Assembly: GCA_020832305.1 (NCBI GenBank)
Contig: JAFIEV010000022.1
Coordinates: forward strand, 1-64,000
Length of the DNA stretch: 64,000 bases
Reading direction: 5' to 3'
From: Cyclobacteriaceae bacterium
GTDB taxonomy: Bacteria > Bacteroidota > Bacteroidia > Cytophagales > Cyclobacteriaceae
Part shown: positions 62,813 to 64,000 of the stretch, piece by piece
How positions within the stretch are numbered: position 1 is the first letter of the stretch
Layout of the letters: each line of letters begins with the position of its first letter
Position numbers and translations under genes: made by a program
The notes under the pieces: generated by a model
Seen by the model: the letters and a program-made list of their open reading frames with translations, nothing else
Told to the model about the DNA's origin: nothing
Databases searched by the model: none

Positions 62813-63403
62813 ATGAAAATATTGGTGGATCCCCGTGCAAAAGGTCTTATTTTTGATTTAGATGGAACGCTGGTCGACAGCATGCCCCTGCACTATGAAG
62901 CCTGGAAAGAGATTTGCCTGACCATCAATTACGATTTTACTGAAAAATTTTTTTATGACAGGGCTGGAGTTTCGGCCGACAGTATTTTTGCGGAAATAAA
63001 AGAAATTACCGGCCTCGATTTTGACCCACACGACATGGCCATCAAAAAGGAAGTCTTGTACGACAGCAAGACCGACAGACTATCACTGGTTGCACCGGTT
63101 ATGGAAGTGGTGGAATTATATCATGGCAAATTGCCCATGGCCATAGGAACGGGTAGTCCCGGCCCCAATTCCTGGGAGGCGGTAAGAAAAATGGGTTTGG
63201 ATAAATATTTTGAGATCCTGGTTTCAAAAAATGACGTGCCGCATCCCAAACCAGCGCCAGATACTTTTTTACGTGCTGCTGAGCTTATTGGCATTGAACC
63301 TTCCTTCATTCAGGTATTTGAAGATGGTGACCCCGGTATACAGGCTGCCAAAAGTGCCGGAATGATGGTTACCGATATCCGGCCTTATGTAAAGAGCAGG
63401 TGA
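62813..63403 (+). CDS. HAD-superfamily sugar phosphatase / beta-phosphoglucomutase-like
   Basis: I start at ATG 62813 (196 residues); the TTG at 62801 adds only four residues. HAD motif I is FDLDGTLVDSMPLHYEAW, motif II is AIGTGSPG, motif III is PHPKPAPDTF and motif IV is FEDGDPGIQAAKSAG. The small helical cap after motif I places it with beta-phosphoglucomutases and small sugar-phosphate phosphatases. It may remove phosphate from a sugar phosphate in the cytoplasm. It has its own -7 element and no clear operon partner. Confidence 0.92.
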   Translation: MKILVDPRAKGLIFDLDGTLVDSMPLHYEAWKEICLTINYDFTEKFFYDRAGVSADSIFAEIKEITGLDFDPHDMAIKKEVLYDSKTDRLSLVAPVMEVVELYHGKLPMAIGTGSPGPNSWEAVRKMGLDKYFEILVSKNDVPHPKPAPDTFLRAAELIGIEPSFIQVFEDGDPGIQAAKSAGMMVTDIRPYVKSR

Positions 63404-63564
63404 TCAAAGGTTTTTTAAACGAAAGTACTGAGACAGGAGCGTCGAATCCAAAAAGCACATGACCAACCAAAAGGCAAATCATCATCCCTGTATTTGCTGA
63501 ACTCAGCCTGAAGTTTTTGAATATACCATTCGAGGCACTGTTATAGGTCAAGAATCTGGTCTGC

Positions 63565-63597
63565 AACTTTTCCAAAGTTCCAAACTTTGGAAAAGTT
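63565..63597. repeat. REP-like palindrome, copy C
   Basis: Identical over 33 bases to copy B at 30411-30443: arms AACTTTTCCAAAGTT and AACTTTGGAAAAGTT with a CCA loop. Confidence 0.88.
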
Positions 63598-63794
63598 ATG
63601 TCTAATGACTTTTAATATACAGGGTGGACTTCGAGTCTTTTGGTGTCGCCGATTCTAACAATAACGTGAAATTGATCAGACCTGAGGCAATGGGTATCGA
63701 TTACAATCGAAATAGGATTATCCTACTGCCGTAGAAAAAACCGATAATTTTCATCTGTTTAATTTTCTTTTCAGCGGTGAGATGGAACCTTTGA

Positions 63795-63841
63795 CGACTA
63801 AAATAATCATTGCACTGTGTGTCTAATGATTATTTTAGTCG
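63795..63841. repeat. Perfect 17-bp inverted repeat
   Basis: CGACTAAAATAATCATT at 63795-63811 is exactly complementary to 63825-63841 around a 13-base loop. The stem extends imperfectly outwards (GATGGAACC on the left, GGTTTCATC on the right). It is not followed by a T tract on either strand. Confidence 0.85.
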
Positions 63842-64000
63842 TGTCGGTTTCATCTTCCTTTATTTATTGTACATAATCTGTCGATTTTCTAATTACGAAT
63901 AAGATTATATGCCTTCAGCTTGGTAAATTTGCAACCCGAAACATTATTTCTATGCAGAAGAGGGATAGTAGTATCAATTTTATCAGCAGATCGTGATTTT

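Larger units (their letters stand above)
63404..64000. other. Gene-free end of the window
   Basis: Nearly 600 bases hold no convincing gene. They contain REP palindrome copy C and a long perfect hairpin at 63795-63841. A TAAATTTG match lies near 63924-63931, but the following short frame stops after 14 codons. Confidence 0.5.

Noticed and set aside
63909-64000. Partial gene entering from the right edge
   Set aside because: Both plus-strand ATG frames stop within 15 codons, and no open minus-strand frame with protein-like character was found.

Overview
The window looks like a chromosomal piece of a Bacteroidota member, most likely a marine or otherwise environmental Cytophagales-type organism (inference). 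The evidence is two complete ECF sigma / FecR / SusC / SusD gene sets, many lipoproteins with SusD-like signal peptides, and A-rich leaders instead of strong Shine-Dalgarno sites. Several genes also carry the Bacteroidota -7 promoter element TAnnTTTG, and a REP-type transposase relic with its palindromes is present. GC content is moderate and no rRNA, tRNA or CRISPR was seen.

Region 1 (1-20834, all on the minus strand) is one large polysaccharide-utilisation locus (PUL). Reading leftwards it runs: ECF sigma factor, FecR anti-sigma, SusC transporter, SusD lipoprotein, terminator, beta-helix lipoprotein, sulfatase, a wrecked sulfatase/sugar-isomerase chimera, GH28-like enzyme with a Tat signal, sulfatase, beta-helix protein, GH28 enzyme, sulfatase, and a partial secreted protein cut by the window edge. 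Three intact formylglycine-type sulfatases with two GH28-type and two further beta-helix proteins point to a sulfated, galacturonan-like glycan.

Region 2 (21000-32500) is mixed accessory DNA: a DUF4142 lipoprotein with a tiny secreted peptide upstream, a dipeptidase with a GntP-type permease, 1.2 kb of repeat-rich intergenic DNA, a sialidase-fold lipoprotein, a DUF1080 protein, a SulP permease, a REP-transposase pseudogene with palindromes, a MazEF-type toxin-antitoxin pair, and a LarA-like protein.

Region 3 (32679-47435) holds a second PUL on the plus strand: sigma, FecR, SusC, SusD, terminator, then a DUF481-like protein and a 618-residue secreted protein of no recognised family. Nearby lie an NlpC/P60 hydrolase, a sialate-O-acetylesterase-like protein and an alginate-lyase-fold protein; the last two are divergent and suggest an acetylated, uronic-acid-containing substrate.

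Region 4 (47650-64000) is mostly core genome: acetate transporter, SWIM/SNF2 helicase, a Tat-dependent gluconate-dehydrogenase-type pair (subunit 3 plus GMC flavoprotein), cysteine desulfurase, phosphoglucosamine mutase, a small cysteine-rich membrane protein, DXP reductoisomerase coupled to the RseP site-2 protease, a GH3-type adenylating enzyme, an HtrA protease and a HAD phosphatase. The last 600 bases contain another REP palindrome and a long perfect hairpin but no gene. All functional assignments rest on reading motifs by eye; no database search was possible.
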